Assembly (NCBI GenBank): GCA_945643635.1
Contig: CALZFC010000144.1
Coordinates: forward strand, 124,001 to 188,000
DNA length: 64,000 bases
Direction of reading: 5' to 3'
Origin: Allodiplogaster sudhausi
Taxonomy: Eukaryota > Nematoda > Chromadorea > Rhabditida > Diplogasteridae
Part shown: positions 28,755 through 40,204 of the stretch, piece after piece
Layout of the letters: each line of letters begins with the position of its first letter
How positions within the stretch are numbered: the first letter of the stretch is position 1
Program-made: the position numbers and the translations under genes
The notes under the pieces: generated by a model
The model's database searches: none
The model's input: only the letters and a program-made list of their open reading frames with translations
Told to the model about the DNA's origin: nothing

Positions 28755-31700
28755 ATGTCGTCATCGAAGGAAGAAGACTTGCCCAAGGTCGGCGTCATCC
28801 TCGCGAACGTCGGCACACCGGAAGGCACCGACTACGTGTCGATGCGTCGCTACCTCGCCGAGTTCCTCTCCGACCATAGAATCGTCGAGATGTCACGATT
28901 CATCTGGTATATTGTGTCGTTCCGTTTTTTTTTGCTGTTTTTTTTAAATCATTTTGTCAGCTCTTCCACAACTCCGCTGGAAGACCCCAAAGAGAATCCC
29001 CAGTCTTGTATGTGCATACACATGTATGTTCATACATACATACATACATATACCTATACTACATGTATAACATGTAGTATTATATATTATTATATATTAC
29101 AGAGAATAGATATTGAAGAATGTCTTGAGATTATGGCGTGATAGAAATAGCCCCTGTGTCAGGCAAAATGGCGCGAATTCAAAAGTGAATTATTTTAAAG
29201 GTATCCTATCCTCTATGGCATCATTCTGATGACTCGTCCGCAACGCTCGGGCGCTCTCTACAAGCGAATCTGGAATCGCGAGCTGGACGAGTCGCCTCTT
29301 CGCACAGTCTCGCGGTATGGCGCAGTCATGCTTTAAATTTTCGAATCCTTTCGTGAGATTTTTGGCGTCTTTTTTATGAATATATATTATAGCTGGTCTT
29401 CTTTCAGTGAGCAAGCAGAGAAGCTGGCGGCGCGTGTGAGGGCGTCAAACGCGAACGTTGAAGTCGCATTTGCGATGCGGTACGGCTCGCCTTCGATCGC
29501 TGACGTCATCGATGAGCTCGTGACTCGGCGAGGCTGCGTCCGTCTCCTTCTCTTCCCGCTCTATCCGCAGTACTCGGCGACGACGACGGCGAGCGTCTGC
29601 GACAAGGCATTCGAGGCCCTTTCAAGACGACGGCTCGTGCCCGCGGTCAGTGAAAATAGACACACATAATGCGTCGTTCATCTTGGTCTTTTTTCTTCTT
29701 CTTTAACGAGATAAAAGCTCTCTCTCTCTTACTTAATTTCGCACAATTTTGCTAACTCGCATAAAGGGGGAAGATATATGTAGGTAATTGAAGGTCAGGA
29801 AAATTCAAATACTGTATTGTTGAGTTGTCTTTCCCCCTTTAAAGAGCGACTAACAAAACAAGTTTGAAACAGAGAATGTTACAAGCCAAAAAGAAGTATG
29901 GATGAAAAAAGACGAAACCAAAAGATAATTTCAAATTTTTTCTTCTTCTTCGTATACCATGACGCGACTCTTATGAGTGCAAAGTGCACTCGCCATAGGG
30001 ATGATATCCGATAAAATTGTCTGTAAGTATCTTATGGGGCACATCGTTTTCTAACAATGACAGAGCTGCAGGGTTTAGAGTTCCTTTCAGGCAGCAGTTT
30101 GAATTGAAGCGCCGATGACATTTGGTTTATAATGAGTTCGGCAAACGGGAGGGTAAATCTGAATCGTTATAGACGGGATTACGCTGACAAAAGCATTCAT
30201 TTATCTTCCTTCATTTCCTCCCTAATTTTTTATGTAGTGCTTTCTCTCTTTTCTCCATCACTCTTTCTTTCTATCTGTCTCCTCTACCTCCCAATCAATG
30301 CCTCCTCCCAATCTCCCTGATACTATATCTCTCTCCTCCCGCCCCGCTCTGTCTCTCTTTGCCTCTCCCTTTCCCTCTCCCTACCTCCCCCTCTCAATCT
30401 CTCTCTTTCTCCCTCTCTCTCTCTCCCTCTCTCTGTCCCTCTGTATCTCTGATGGAACAAGGTCTTCCGTATGTTCGCAATAAATCATTTCGATGGATTC
30501 ATGTAAACAAAGGCAGAGAATAACTTATGCATAAAAGTTTATATGTAGGTAATTGAAGGTCAGGAAAATTCAAATACTCTATTGTTGAGTTGTCTTTCCC
30601 CTTTTAAAGAGCGACTAACAAAACAAGTTTGAAACAGAGAATGTTACAAGCCAAAAAGAAGTATGGATGAAAAAAGACGAAACCAAAAGATAATTTCAAA
30701 TTTTTTCTTCTTCTTCGTATACTTTTGCTGATTCCACTGTTCGTACCTACTAAATATTGATTGAATAACCAACAGCTTCGCACGGTGCCGTCGTATCCAG
30801 TCGAGCGCGTCTACATCGACGCGCTCGCTCAGACGATTCGACGTCATCTCGCGAGCCTCGCCTTCGTGCCCGAAGTCCTCATCACCACCTACCACGGTAT
30901 TCCGGCAGCGTACGCTGAGAATGGCGACCCGTACGACGTGGAGTGCCGGCGGACGACTGAGGCGCTTGTTGAGAAGCTTCAGCTAGGTGAGTGACTATCG
31001 ACGATCTTTCTACGAATGAATTAATATATTTCGGCAAATCAATCAATATCTTATCATTAGTACACTTGTGTCGTAATATTAAAAAATCTTTAGAAAAAAA
31101 AAATTTTCTGGAAAAAAACCAAAGAGGAGCATCAAACTTCTCTGATATGCCCGACGACGCGAGATTCAGAAGACGTCCGCGTCATCGTTGCCTTCCAATC
31201 GCGCGTCGGGCCTGCGGAGTGGCTGCGGCCGTACACGGACGAGGTGGTCGTCGAGTTCGCGCACGCCGGCGTCAAGCGCGTCGTCGCCGTCGCGCCCGGC
31301 TTCGTCGCCGACTGCCTCGAGACGACCGACGAGATTGGCCATGAGGTGGCGTGTCTTTTGGGAAAGAAAAAAGTTAGGGCCGTCTTTTGGGAAGAAAAAA
31401 ATGTTAGGGCCGTCTTTTGGGAAAGATAAAGATGGGGCCGTATTTTGGGAAAGAAGAAGTTAGGCCGTAGTTTGGGAAAGATAAAGTTGGGCCGTCTTTT
31501 GGAAGGAAAAAGTTGGAGCCGAATTTTGGGAAGGAAACGGCCTTAAGGAAAAATAAAACTATATTTATAACTAAAATGATACTACATGAAACAACGCAAG
31601 CACGAACATCCTCATCTGTTGCACGCACACAAAAAAAAATTCGGTACGTTTTAATGGGCACTCTAACAATAAGTGGTGCGTGTAGTGATGATGAAATTTT

Positions 31701-31868
31701 TCTTCCAATAAAGCAAATGCGTACTGAAAGATCCTTTAACAGCTGGCCGAGCTGTTCATGGAGAACGGCGGCGAGCACTTCTCTCTTGTGCCCTGCTTGA
31801 ACAGCTCGGAGGACGGCGTGGGCGTCCTCGAGACAATCGCTCGGCGAGAACTTGCAGGATGGATATGA
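28755..31868 (+). CDS. Ferrochelatase, bacterial type, six exons
   Basis: Inserts ferrous iron into protoporphyrin IX, the last step of haem synthesis. Exons 28755-28906, 29201-29314, 29408-29645, 30776-30986, 31170-31345 and 31743-31868 join in phase to 338 codons plus stop, the usual HemH length. Start KVGVILANVGTPEGTDYVSM; then MTRPQRSGALYKRIWNRELD; PLYPQYSATTTASVCDKAF; catalytic His in TYHGIPAAYAENGDPY; FQSRVGPAEWLRPYTDE; APGFVADCLETTDEI; the conserved acidic residue in ENGGEHFSLVPCLN; ending RRELAGWI. The style is alphaproteobacterial rather than animal. Most nematodes lack haem synthesis, and a ferrochelatase acquired from bacteria is reported in some parasitic clades. It has no mitochondrial leader that I can see. 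Introns 3 and 5 carry repeats. Confidence 0.95.
29775..30722 (+). repeat. Direct repeats of 183 bp in ferrochelatase intron 3
   Basis: 29775-29957 and 30541-30722 are almost identical (ATATGTAGGTAATTGAAGGT to CTTCTTCTTCGTATAC). Between them lie a copy of the six-cysteine upstream block (30030-30125), a segment matching 25640-25770 (GGGATTACGCTGA, CATTTCCTCC), and a CT-rich run (30240-30450). The layout is that of a duplication with an inserted middle. Confidence 0.9.
31346..31535 (+). repeat. About 29-bp tandem repeat in ferrochelatase intron 5
   Basis: Six diverged units built on GGGCCGTCTTTTGGGAAAGA plus AAAAAGTTA. It starts immediately after the donor of exon 5. Frames through it are artefacts. 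Confidence 0.9.
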
Positions 31869-32286
31869 AAGGATTAATTAATTAATTAATTGATTAAACT
31901 TAACTTAACTTAATTAGGCGACATACTTCTTTCCTGTTAAAGAAAGCCACGTATCCTTGCAATTATAGTAAAATACGAACTGTGTGATTTAGTTTTGCAA
32001 GCGTTGAGATAGCATTGATCTATTGATTAGTGTTGAAAAGTCACAACAAGTCAATAAATACATAGACTCTCCGCTATCTCTGCAAACATGCATATCAGAA
32101 GATGAAGGACTGGAAACAAGTTTAAACAATGTGCATCGACTGTTTCTTTCCGGTAGCACACTGGCGGTTGTGACAAGTAGGAAGGAAAAAAAGATATGTA
32201 ACCGATTGTGAGGAGCGAGATTCCATTGACATGGAGAGATTGAAAGATGTAGTAGGAGGCGGAGAGAGCGAGAACGAGAAACAGCC

Positions 32287-32289
<3 letters not shown>

Positions 32290-32330
<41 letters not shown>

Positions 32331-32475
32331 CCACAGACGAAGAGAAAGGAAGCAAGAGGAAGTCAGGGGGAGAAAAACAGATCGAATCGGGAGGACGAGG
32401 GGGAAAGAAAGAGAGGGGGACAAGGAGGGAAACGAGTGAACGCGGAGAGAGAGAAAGAGAGACAGATGATAGAAG
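32290..32475. repeat. (GA)n microsatellite and purine-rich tract
   Basis: GA run (32296-32325) within a longer purine-rich segment. Frames on both strands here are artefacts. No gene is supported between 31870 and 32640. Confidence 0.8.
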
Positions 32476-32646
32476 CCGCTTCTGCTTGTCAACATGTTCC
32501 GCCCTTGCCTACTCCTCCTTGTCTCGTGGCCTATCAGAAGAATGGCAAACAGACATGAATGTATGTATGTATGTACATAAGTACAATTGATCAGGACTAG
32601 ACACGCGGCAGCAGCTGCTGCCCTCACAGACATTTACTGGAAAAGA

Positions 32647-33603
32647 ATGCAGCGACGGCGCTGTGGGCAGTTGCGCGAGCCGCGGACAGCGGCAGCGGAG
32701 AAGAAGATCGCCGGAGCGAGCGCGAGCGCCTTCACGAGAGGCCCCCTACAGTTCTTCATGTGCGGCCTCAACCCCGACTTTGACGTCGCTGAAGAGGTCG
32801 AGACACTGCGAGGCTAGTCTGATCTAGTATTGCCAGCTCCTTTCAGCAGCATGCACTATACATATATATTTTCGGTAAGTCCATACAATTTGAGCAATTA
32901 ACTGACGTAGTCATTCATTCAGTACGCATGTAATATGAAGTAAAAAGTGGAATAATACTGCTCCTGGAGTATGGGTTGGCTCCCTAGCGAAATTGGAAGC
33001 CGTCAATGGTGACCACCGGCAGGCCCAACCTTGATTCCGGGCTAACTTTATTCCAGTTGTAAGTGGAATCGTGTACTTATTTCAGGCTGGCCCCTGCGCA
33101 TCTTCGTCGTTGTCTACGTGCTTCTCGTCATCTTTCTCATGTGCTGCTTCGAGGCGGCGATGCCGGTCGCGAATGTTTCTCCATTTTACAATGTCAAACT
33201 CGACTACGCTTGGCCGAATCGTAAGAAACAAGGATAATGACGCGAGGAGCATGGGAAAATGGTACTTTATTATATTAAAAAAAATGTACAAATATCATTA
33301 TGAATTTCGCGGTTATACATGTATATAAATACAAATCGATATGCATAAACAAATAATGTTTGTAATATTGTTAACAGTGTCGATCAATATCAATATATAT
33401 GTAAAAAATGCAACATACACCACACGTTTATGGTTACAGAGCACTACTGGTTAGGTAAGTTAAATTGCGACGCATTGTGACGCAGTATAGCACTAATTGT
33501 GACGGGGTGTATTCTTCTTTGTAATTTCGTCGCAGGAGCAGCAGATCAAGATGAGGAGCGGGCGAGCTCTATGAGAGGGCGAGCTCTCTACCATCGATCG
33601 TAG
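32647..33603 (+). CDS. Small single-pass membrane protein, four exons
   Basis: Exons 32647-32812, 33086-33220, 33440-33454 and 33536-33603 join in phase to 127 codons plus stop. Exon 1 is basic (MQRRRCGQLREP...) and ends FDVAEEVETLRG; exon 2 has a clear TM segment, RIFVVVYVLLVIFLMCCFEA; exon 3 is a 15-base microexon (HYWL); exon 4 ends SSMRGRALYHRS. Intron 1 starts with GC (GAG/GCTAGT) and ends CAG; introns 2 and 3 are GT-AG. The stop TAG at 33601-33603 lies inside the end of the opposite-strand MARVEL-like gene. I do not recognise the family. The start ATG is the best in-frame one, but a longer 5' end is possible. Confidence 0.6.
32960..33045 (+). mobile_element. SINE-like fragment
   Basis: Plus-strand partial copy of the element at 3828-4034 (GGAGTATGGGTTGGC, AAATTGGAAGCCGTCAATGG, CCACCGGCAGGC). 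It lies in intron 1 of the small membrane protein gene. Confidence 0.65.
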
Positions 33604-36547
33604 TAGAGATGCGCGTGATTCATCGCCTCCTGTCTAGCCATGGCCAAGTCGGCCGCGAATGTTGCGACTTGATTGAGAAGCAGAAGCTGTAATGAAGCAT
33701 ATTTTTTGTTTTTTTTGACTTCAAATCGAAAATTTACACACAAAAATATAGACATAAACACACATTTCATACAAAGAGTACGCTTATTGCTTAATAATAA
33801 GAACGAATTAGTTCGAGTAGTCGTGTAGCGAAATGCATAAACCAATTTTTTTTAAAGAAACATAGAGCAAGAGAGAAGCCAAGCTAAAGTACATTTTAAA
33901 ATTATGAATAATGGCCTAAAGTTCGAGTCTCACTTTAAGTCTTGTTCAACTAAAGTATCCTCAGAAATCGTGAATTGCACATTTGCTTACCAAGACGATG
34001 ATGTACTGAAGTTGAGGAGCGGCGATTAGAAAAACGCATATTCCAGCCGAAATCAGATGGAGCACACATCCAATGATGTTGTAGAAGCACTCCTAAATTG
34101 AAAGTAATAAATTTGGATTGAAGGAATAACTTCTTTAATTGTTCAGATCTATCTGAATATTACTTTTTTTAATAATTAAAAAAAACCCACACACAGAAAA
34201 CAATTTTGTAGTTTTGGCCGCGAGCCGAAAAACGCCCAGGACATTTTGTAGTTTTGGCGTTTTCGACCCCCCCAAAACTACAAAATGGGGTACCGCGGAC
34301 ATTTTGTAGTTTTGCGCACCATGACATGCAGCGTGTTTCCTCGTAAACAAAAGCATCTTTCAATATATTTACCTCAATATCTTTTGCGTTGTTGGTTTCT
34401 TTGGGTTTCTTTTCATTTCCCTCTATCTCTATCTCTCTCTCTCTTTCTCTCTATCTATCTCCCTCTTTATTCTAATAGCTGCGAAACGGTAGAAAATATC
34501 GATTTGCAGTTTAATATAATGAAAAATAAGCAAAACATGAGAAAGAGAGACACGGAGGGGGACAGAGAGAGAGAGACATAGAGACAACACAGACATAGAG
34601 AGGTGAGAGAGATAGAGAGAGAGAGAGATAAAGAGAGAGAAAGATAGAGTGAGACAAAGTGTTATCGAACTTTGAAAAGTTACCATTGTTCCGTTTTTTA
34701 ACCAGTCCGTTCAATCAAAATTTCGAACTCTAGTTCAACGGCGCAGAAATGTGGTCAGACATACAACTTTCGAACAATATTTTCTATTGTAATAGGTTGC
34801 TGTTTGCATTTGCTTTTTATGTTCATATCAATGTTTCTTTTGGATATTTTATTTTTGAGAAGAGAACATTCGCTTTTAGGCAGTTTGCCGTCGATGTCGT
34901 ACCGAGGGAAGCAAGCAGATGAGCAGAGCAAGACTACGTCGGGCACACTTGTTCAAGACGGCCACCGAGCTGTTCTTTGGTTGGTGTTTTTAAGCTTTAG
35001 TTTCCATTACTTTTCATTGTCTTATAAGATCTTCTTGTTGAAGAAGGTCGGTAATATTTTTTCAAGAGTAACTGAATAGTACCCTTGCTTTGCTTTAATA
35101 TTGTTATTTCTTTCAAAAATTAAGGTTTTCTAAGATTCATATGCTATACAATTAAATCTATATGCCATCCCATACAATAATCATCTTTATCTCTGCGACC
35201 CGAGGGCATTTTTTCTTCTAATTTTTTTCTCTAACTGTGAACTCATGATTTCCTTCTTGGAAGGCTTATAATAAGCGTGAATATTGTATCATGATTTCTT
35301 TCTTGGAAGGCTTATAATAAGCGTGAATATTGTCCAGGTGACGAGTGTGAGGAGGTCGGGCCGGATAGTACGTCAGGCATTTCTGGAAAGAGGCTGAGCG
35401 CTGCGAAGGCGCGGAAGCCTGTCGATGACCATGCGAGGTTATTCCAGCAGCCCGTAATAGAACCACCTTTTACTTTAGGGTTGGGCAATAAACGAGTTCT
35501 TTTTTTGAATTATATTAAATACAAAGATTGCAAAATCGTGAAAGACCGAGAGAGAACAGTGTTGATTCAGCTCGTCAACGAAGCAGCTAACGGACGCGCA
35601 GAAGCAATCGGTTGACGACGTCTTCCGCGAGTTGATTGGCTTGGATGCCTTGGAGGAGCCCTCGACACAGCCGTCGACGGCGAGTGCTTCAGCCGACGTC
35701 AATAAAGACAAAAAGTTTGTTAATTCATGTAATAATACCCTTTTTGCTAGTGCTTTTAACCTTTCTTAGCATAGAAGGAAACTTTTGAAGGAATGAACTT
35801 TTTGCTTACTTTTCTTGTAATGAATCTTAAATGAAGTTTGAATCATGAAGACTTCTCTTGCTTGATAGGCTCGTTACTGTATTTTTTTCACTAAAGATAC
35901 AGTAACCTGTCTTTGCTTATCTTGTGAATATAATCATTGTTTTTTCGCTTGTAGAAGTAACATGTACATTGAATTCAGTCTCCTGATTGTAGGAATTTAT
36001 TTTGTTATTTGAAGAATTTGCTTGCTCCAAATGTTGTTAGAATTGTTTTGACTGTTATTTGAGATGCGTTTGATAATGAAGCGTTGAGGGTTGTTCTTAC
36101 ACTTACAAGTTTGCGCACAAGAGCGAGGAACACGGCCAACTCCTGACATTCACTTATAAAGAGAAGGAGAGAGAGAATAGAGAGAGAGAGAGAGAAGGAG
36201 AGAGGGAGCGAAACACCGAGAGACAGAGAGAGAGAGACCATATTGATTGATAATTGAGCGCAGAAACGAGACTGTTTCAGAGATTTGTGAGTATGTGTGT
36301 TTCTTTTGCTGGGAACTCTATAAAGAGACCTAAAGGTCACTCTCTCTCTCTGTGTCATTAGATTCTACATAGAAAGGCGGTTCTAATGAGGTACAGAGAG
36401 ATGCGGATAAGTAACATTGAGCGGTTTGATTACACGCACAAAAGCGAGGGATCCAACTTTTGCTACACGGCCAACTCCTGACATCACGAACAGTGTTCAC
36501 TTATCAAGAGAAAGATAGTTCTTTCTGTCTTTCTTTCATTCTTTCTT

Positions 36548-36592
<45 letters not shown>

Positions 36593-37967
36593 ATCTGTCT
36601 TTCTGCTTGTCTGTCTTTCTGTCTGTCTTTCTGTCTGTCTGTGCCTGTCTTTCTCTCTCTCTCTATCCGCAGCGAGCAAGATAAGGGTGGGGGGTGCATG
36701 TATACTCGCAATGTATGTACAGACAAACAACTCAAAAACAAAACTTGAGAGATGAGAGAGAGACATGAGAGAGGAATGAAGCAAATCGCTGCGCATATGT
36801 CTCATTCCCAACCCCCCCCCCCCTCCCTATCACTAGGTTATCCAATGCAGAAAGCTTCATGGGTGGGTTGGTGGCCTGGTGGTTAACGTGGGAAAATTGC
36901 GCGCGGTGGGTGGTGGTTCGGGTCCGGTCGGGTACAAAATGTCTTTCTCTCTCTCTCTCTCTCTGTCTACTTCCAGGTACCAGCAACGGCGACGACTCTA
37001 CCATCATCACTACAGTCACAGGTTAGCTAAATTATCGCTTTTTGCGATCTTTAATGAAATTTTATTCTATTTAGATAGACAGAGAGAGAAATAAGAAGAA
37101 AAAGATATAAAAAATTTCAGAAACTCTGGAATGCCGTATAAAAGTAATTTTAAAGGGGCTTTAAAATACAAGTACAGTGGGGAAAAAGGTATTGTTGGGT
37201 AGAGAAAAGCTGAGAGAAAAAAGATATATAGAGAGATAGGCAGTTTTATCAAGAGGGAAAGAGAAAAAAACTAAACAGAGCTAAAAACAGCAGCTGAATG
37301 GGGCGCTTCCGGCCCAACTCGCTCATTTTACAAAATGTACCTCGGAGGGTACAGAATGCCCGCGCCGTTTTCACAAAATATTCTGCGTGTTAGAATTCTC
37401 ATAATATATTTGTACCTCATTTTGTTAAATACAACCAAATTATTTTCTGTGTGCACCTCTTGCACGAATTCGACTCTTTGGACGTGAAGAACTACGACAA
37501 TGACATTTGTGATAAAAAATGCGAGGTTGACTCCAGCGATTACGCCACCACTTCCGAGTATCAGATCCAGTGAGGTTTTGCCGTTCCTTAAAAAAGATAA
37601 GCCTAAGCCAAAGCAGAAGAAAAACAGAAAAGTAACTGATAAAAGCTTTTTTTTAAATTTTGATTTCCCAAGTTTTATGGCCGCTCCTCGCAAATAATTT
37701 GTCCGTCGTTCATAAAAAAAGGCCTACATAATTGTAAGTAATGGAATAGAGAGGGAGAAAAAAGAACAAGTCGAACACCAAATTGCTTACCACGGCACAC
37801 AGATGAGCATGATGGTGAGAAGGCCGGCGACGACCTGTGCGATTCTTAGCATGAAGCGTCTTGACTTCTGATATGGGGGGACATTTCCGCTTTGGCCATA
37901 TTCGGTCGCAGAAGTGATATTGTACAACTCTTCGATGGGCATGGGAGTCCGCGGAGTATAGTAGAAC
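33588..37967 (-). CDS. MARVEL-like four-TM membrane protein
   Basis: Exons 37967-37791, 37586-37457, 34092-33991 and 33686-33588 join in phase with GT-AG borders. From the ATG at 37942 this gives 160 residues. TM1 AQVVAGLLTIMLICVPW; TM2 GGVIAGVNLAFFITNVIVVV; TM3 YNIIGCVLHLISAGICVFLI; TM4 region after LNQVATFAADLAMARQ; end NHAHLYYDRW. The RR.MLRIAQ start before TM1 and the TM order fit the MARVEL/MAL group, proteins of membrane apposition and vesicle traffic. The first exon has an acceptor-like sequence 5' of this ATG, so an upstream exon may be missed. Intron 3 is 3.4 kb and contains most of the features listed at 34200-37100. The gene overlaps the last codons of the plus-strand gene ending at 33603. 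Confidence 0.7.
34240..34312. repeat. Inverted and direct repeat
   Basis: CATTTTGTAGTTTTGG (34241-34256) faces CCAAAACTACAAAATG (about 34271-34286), with further direct copies of TTTTGTAGTTTTG at 34204 and 34298. Looks like a small decayed mobile-element end. Confidence 0.75.
34890..35714 (+). pseudogene. Possible broken exons of an unknown gene
   Basis: Three stretches between splice-like borders look coding: about 34893-34974 (MSYRGKQADEQSKTTSGTLV), 35339-35451 (DECEEVGPDSTSGISGKRL) and 35584-35714 (SSTKQLTDAQKQSVDDVFRE, then LIGLDALEEPS). Their reading phases do not join under simple GT-AG splicing: a base is missing or extra at both junctions. They lie antisense within intron 3 of the MARVEL-like gene. 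Either a pseudogene or exons whose borders I have misread. No family recognised. Confidence 0.35.
36540..36665. repeat. (CT)n/(CTGT)n microsatellite
   Basis: CT run followed by TCTGTCTGTCTTTC units. Other GA or CT runs in the same intron: 34425-34460, 34550-34650, 36160-36235 and 36940-36968. Confidence 0.85.
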
Positions 37968-39051
37968 CTGTATGTTTGTACATATTTTATACGCATTGAT
38001 TTAGATATGGCGAATAAAACAAAGGGGATAGGCAAAATGTGTTGTGGTATACACAAAAGAGAACTGACGGGGTTCTCCTGCAGCAACTTAAAAAAAATGA
38101 AAATGAAAAAAAATGCATAAAAAATACAAATCAGCAGACACTCTTCGTTGCTCACTGCCATTTCACCCCTTTCCCTGCATCATTCAAGAAAGTCATTGAT
38201 TTTTTTTTTCTTCTTCTTCTTCTTCTTCTTTGCATCCGAGCAAACGTCATTCTTTTCATTCAAACGGTGACTTTTTGGAAGTCGGGGCAGCCCGAACTTT
38301 TCGATGTTTCAACTTGAGAAGAGTTCCATAATGTTGCTACATGGCGAGAAGATGACGTCATATGACTGTTTGGGATTTTGGGCAATCAACATTGACTTCC
38401 TAAATTAGAAAAAGAACATGTGTAGGTATGTTATGAACAAAAATTGGTTTTTTTTAGACTGATGAGAGGAAGAAGATCGAAGCATGTGATGTTAGTCAGC
38501 AAATGCTATTTTGGCACTTTTCTCTCTCTCTTTCTCTCTTTTCACCTTCTCACCTTCAGACATTAAAATGGCAATATTGCCTCTGCTTTAGCGTGCTTTA
38601 TTATGTAAAGACTAACATAATTTCATTCTTATTTGTCAGAAAAGTAAGAAAAAGCATTGAGCACTTACTACATATCAGTGTATGTCAACATTTTATTCGA
38701 TTTTTATAACCACATCGACGTGAATGCCTTCATTCTCCTATCTATCAAATGTTGGCAATAAATAAGGGAAGGCAGACGAAAGAAGCAAGAAAAGAAGCAC
38801 AATTAGGGGCCCCCACCCTCTGACTCACATATGTCGACTGCTCCCTGGTTATTCTTGTTATACAACAACATCTTTCTGTAATGCACATATTTTTTCTATA
38901 TCTATTTTCTTTAGATACGCAATGGCTGTTCTCAAGCAGCATCTTTACCTTTATAATTACTTTTATAGCCTTAATTTACTTTCCCTATATACATTTATAA
39001 CTTTACTCTTGTAACTTGAAACATATGCATTTTATAGACAGTGCTCCACGA

Positions 39052-39220
39052 ATGGCTTCGGCCATCACTTGTATCAGGATCTTCCAGACTCTTATCGGAG
39101 TTCTACTCTTCTTATTCCTCTTTGGCCATTGGTACCTATTTCTTTACTAAAATGATTTCCAATGGAGCTAATAGGTCATTGTTGCATTCGCGCCTTTTTG
39201 CCAGATACATAGAAAGAGAA

Positions 39221-39256
<36 letters not shown>

Positions 39257-40204
39257 GGAGAGAGAGAGAAATTGAAAAAAAGAAGGAGAGAGAGAGAGAG
39301 ATAGAGACCATGTATTTCAGTTAGGCAATGGTCAGGAAAATTCAAATAAATTGGGCTTGAGATTCTTGCTCCTAAGCCTTTTAAAATACAGTTAATTCCC
39401 GCACGGAATTTCCTTGTTGGACATTTTTGCGTAACCTTAACAACGGCAGGTATCGTGGAAAGGGCAGTTTTGGGGGCATTCGAAAGGGAATTATCGTGAG
39501 CATCATCTTCGTTTCGACGCTCTTCAACACAGTGATACTCGTCGCGCACCTTTTCAACGACGAGACTAAAACAGTCAGGAAAATTTGAAACAGAAAACGG
39601 TTTTAATTTCGAACTCCTTCAAAGGAGCCAAAAACACAAGCTTGAATTTTTGAGCCTATTTGCCTGGCATAAGGACTACCATTGTCAGGAAATTGAAATC
39701 AAATATATTGTCGTGCTCCTTTTAGGTGCCGACAGTGGAGATTGTTCACGACTCCGTGGAGCTGGGCTTATGCATCGCGGCAATCGCCCTCTTCGTGTGG
39801 ATACTCATTATCCACAAACATGACCGCAACGCAGGGCTGCTCGCTTCCTTTGTCAGGCTGATAAACTTCAACAATCCTTGTGCCTAATGAGTTGTTTTGG
39901 GCATATATTATTGGAGTGATTTCGAAAAGTGGAAAATAAACCTTATTTATTTTTTCTGTAATCGAGGCGTCATTAAAGGGAAGTATTCAAAATGGCTGCC
40001 GAATACAATTGTTTATATTAATGTTATTTTTCATAGGTGTTCTTGGTCCTCGAAACAAGCTTCTACATCTGGAATCTAGTGGAGGGACTCAATGGTACGG
40101 AAGAAAAGACGACTCCTGCTCCAGCAATCACGACTTCAGCTCAAACCTCAACGAGTTCATACCAAATCACGCCGAGTGCGGCTCACTACACGAGTCTCAA
40201 TTGA
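39052..40204 (+). CDS. Four-TM protein with Ser/Thr-rich tail, copy A (intact)
   Basis: Exons 39052-39131, 39450-39573, 39726-39851 and 40037-40204 join in phase: 165 residues. TM1 IRIFQTLIGVLLFLFLFGHW; TM2 IRKGIIVSIIFVSTLFNTVIL; TM3 VELGLCIAAIALFVWILII; TM4 FVFLVLETSFYIWNLV; then a tail of Thr, Ser, Ala and Pro (TTPAPAITTSAQTSTSS). Topology and exon layout match the MARVEL-like gene at 33588-37967, so these are probably diverged relatives. Exon 1 follows GCATTTTATAGACAG, shared by all copies, which may be a trans-splice acceptor. Intron 1 has a GA microsatellite (39215-39302). Function unknown; the tail could be O-glycosylated. Confidence 0.75.
39215..39303. repeat. (GA)n microsatellite
   Basis: GA run in intron 1 of four-TM copy A. 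It is absent from the same intron of copies B and C, so it arose after duplication. Confidence 0.85.

Noticed and set aside
36855..36930. GGCCTGGTGGTTAACGTGGG ... GGTGGTTCGGGTCC, possible tRNA or SINE head
   Set aside because: A- and B-box-like motifs are present but the body does not fold as a tRNA and no second copy or target duplication is clear.
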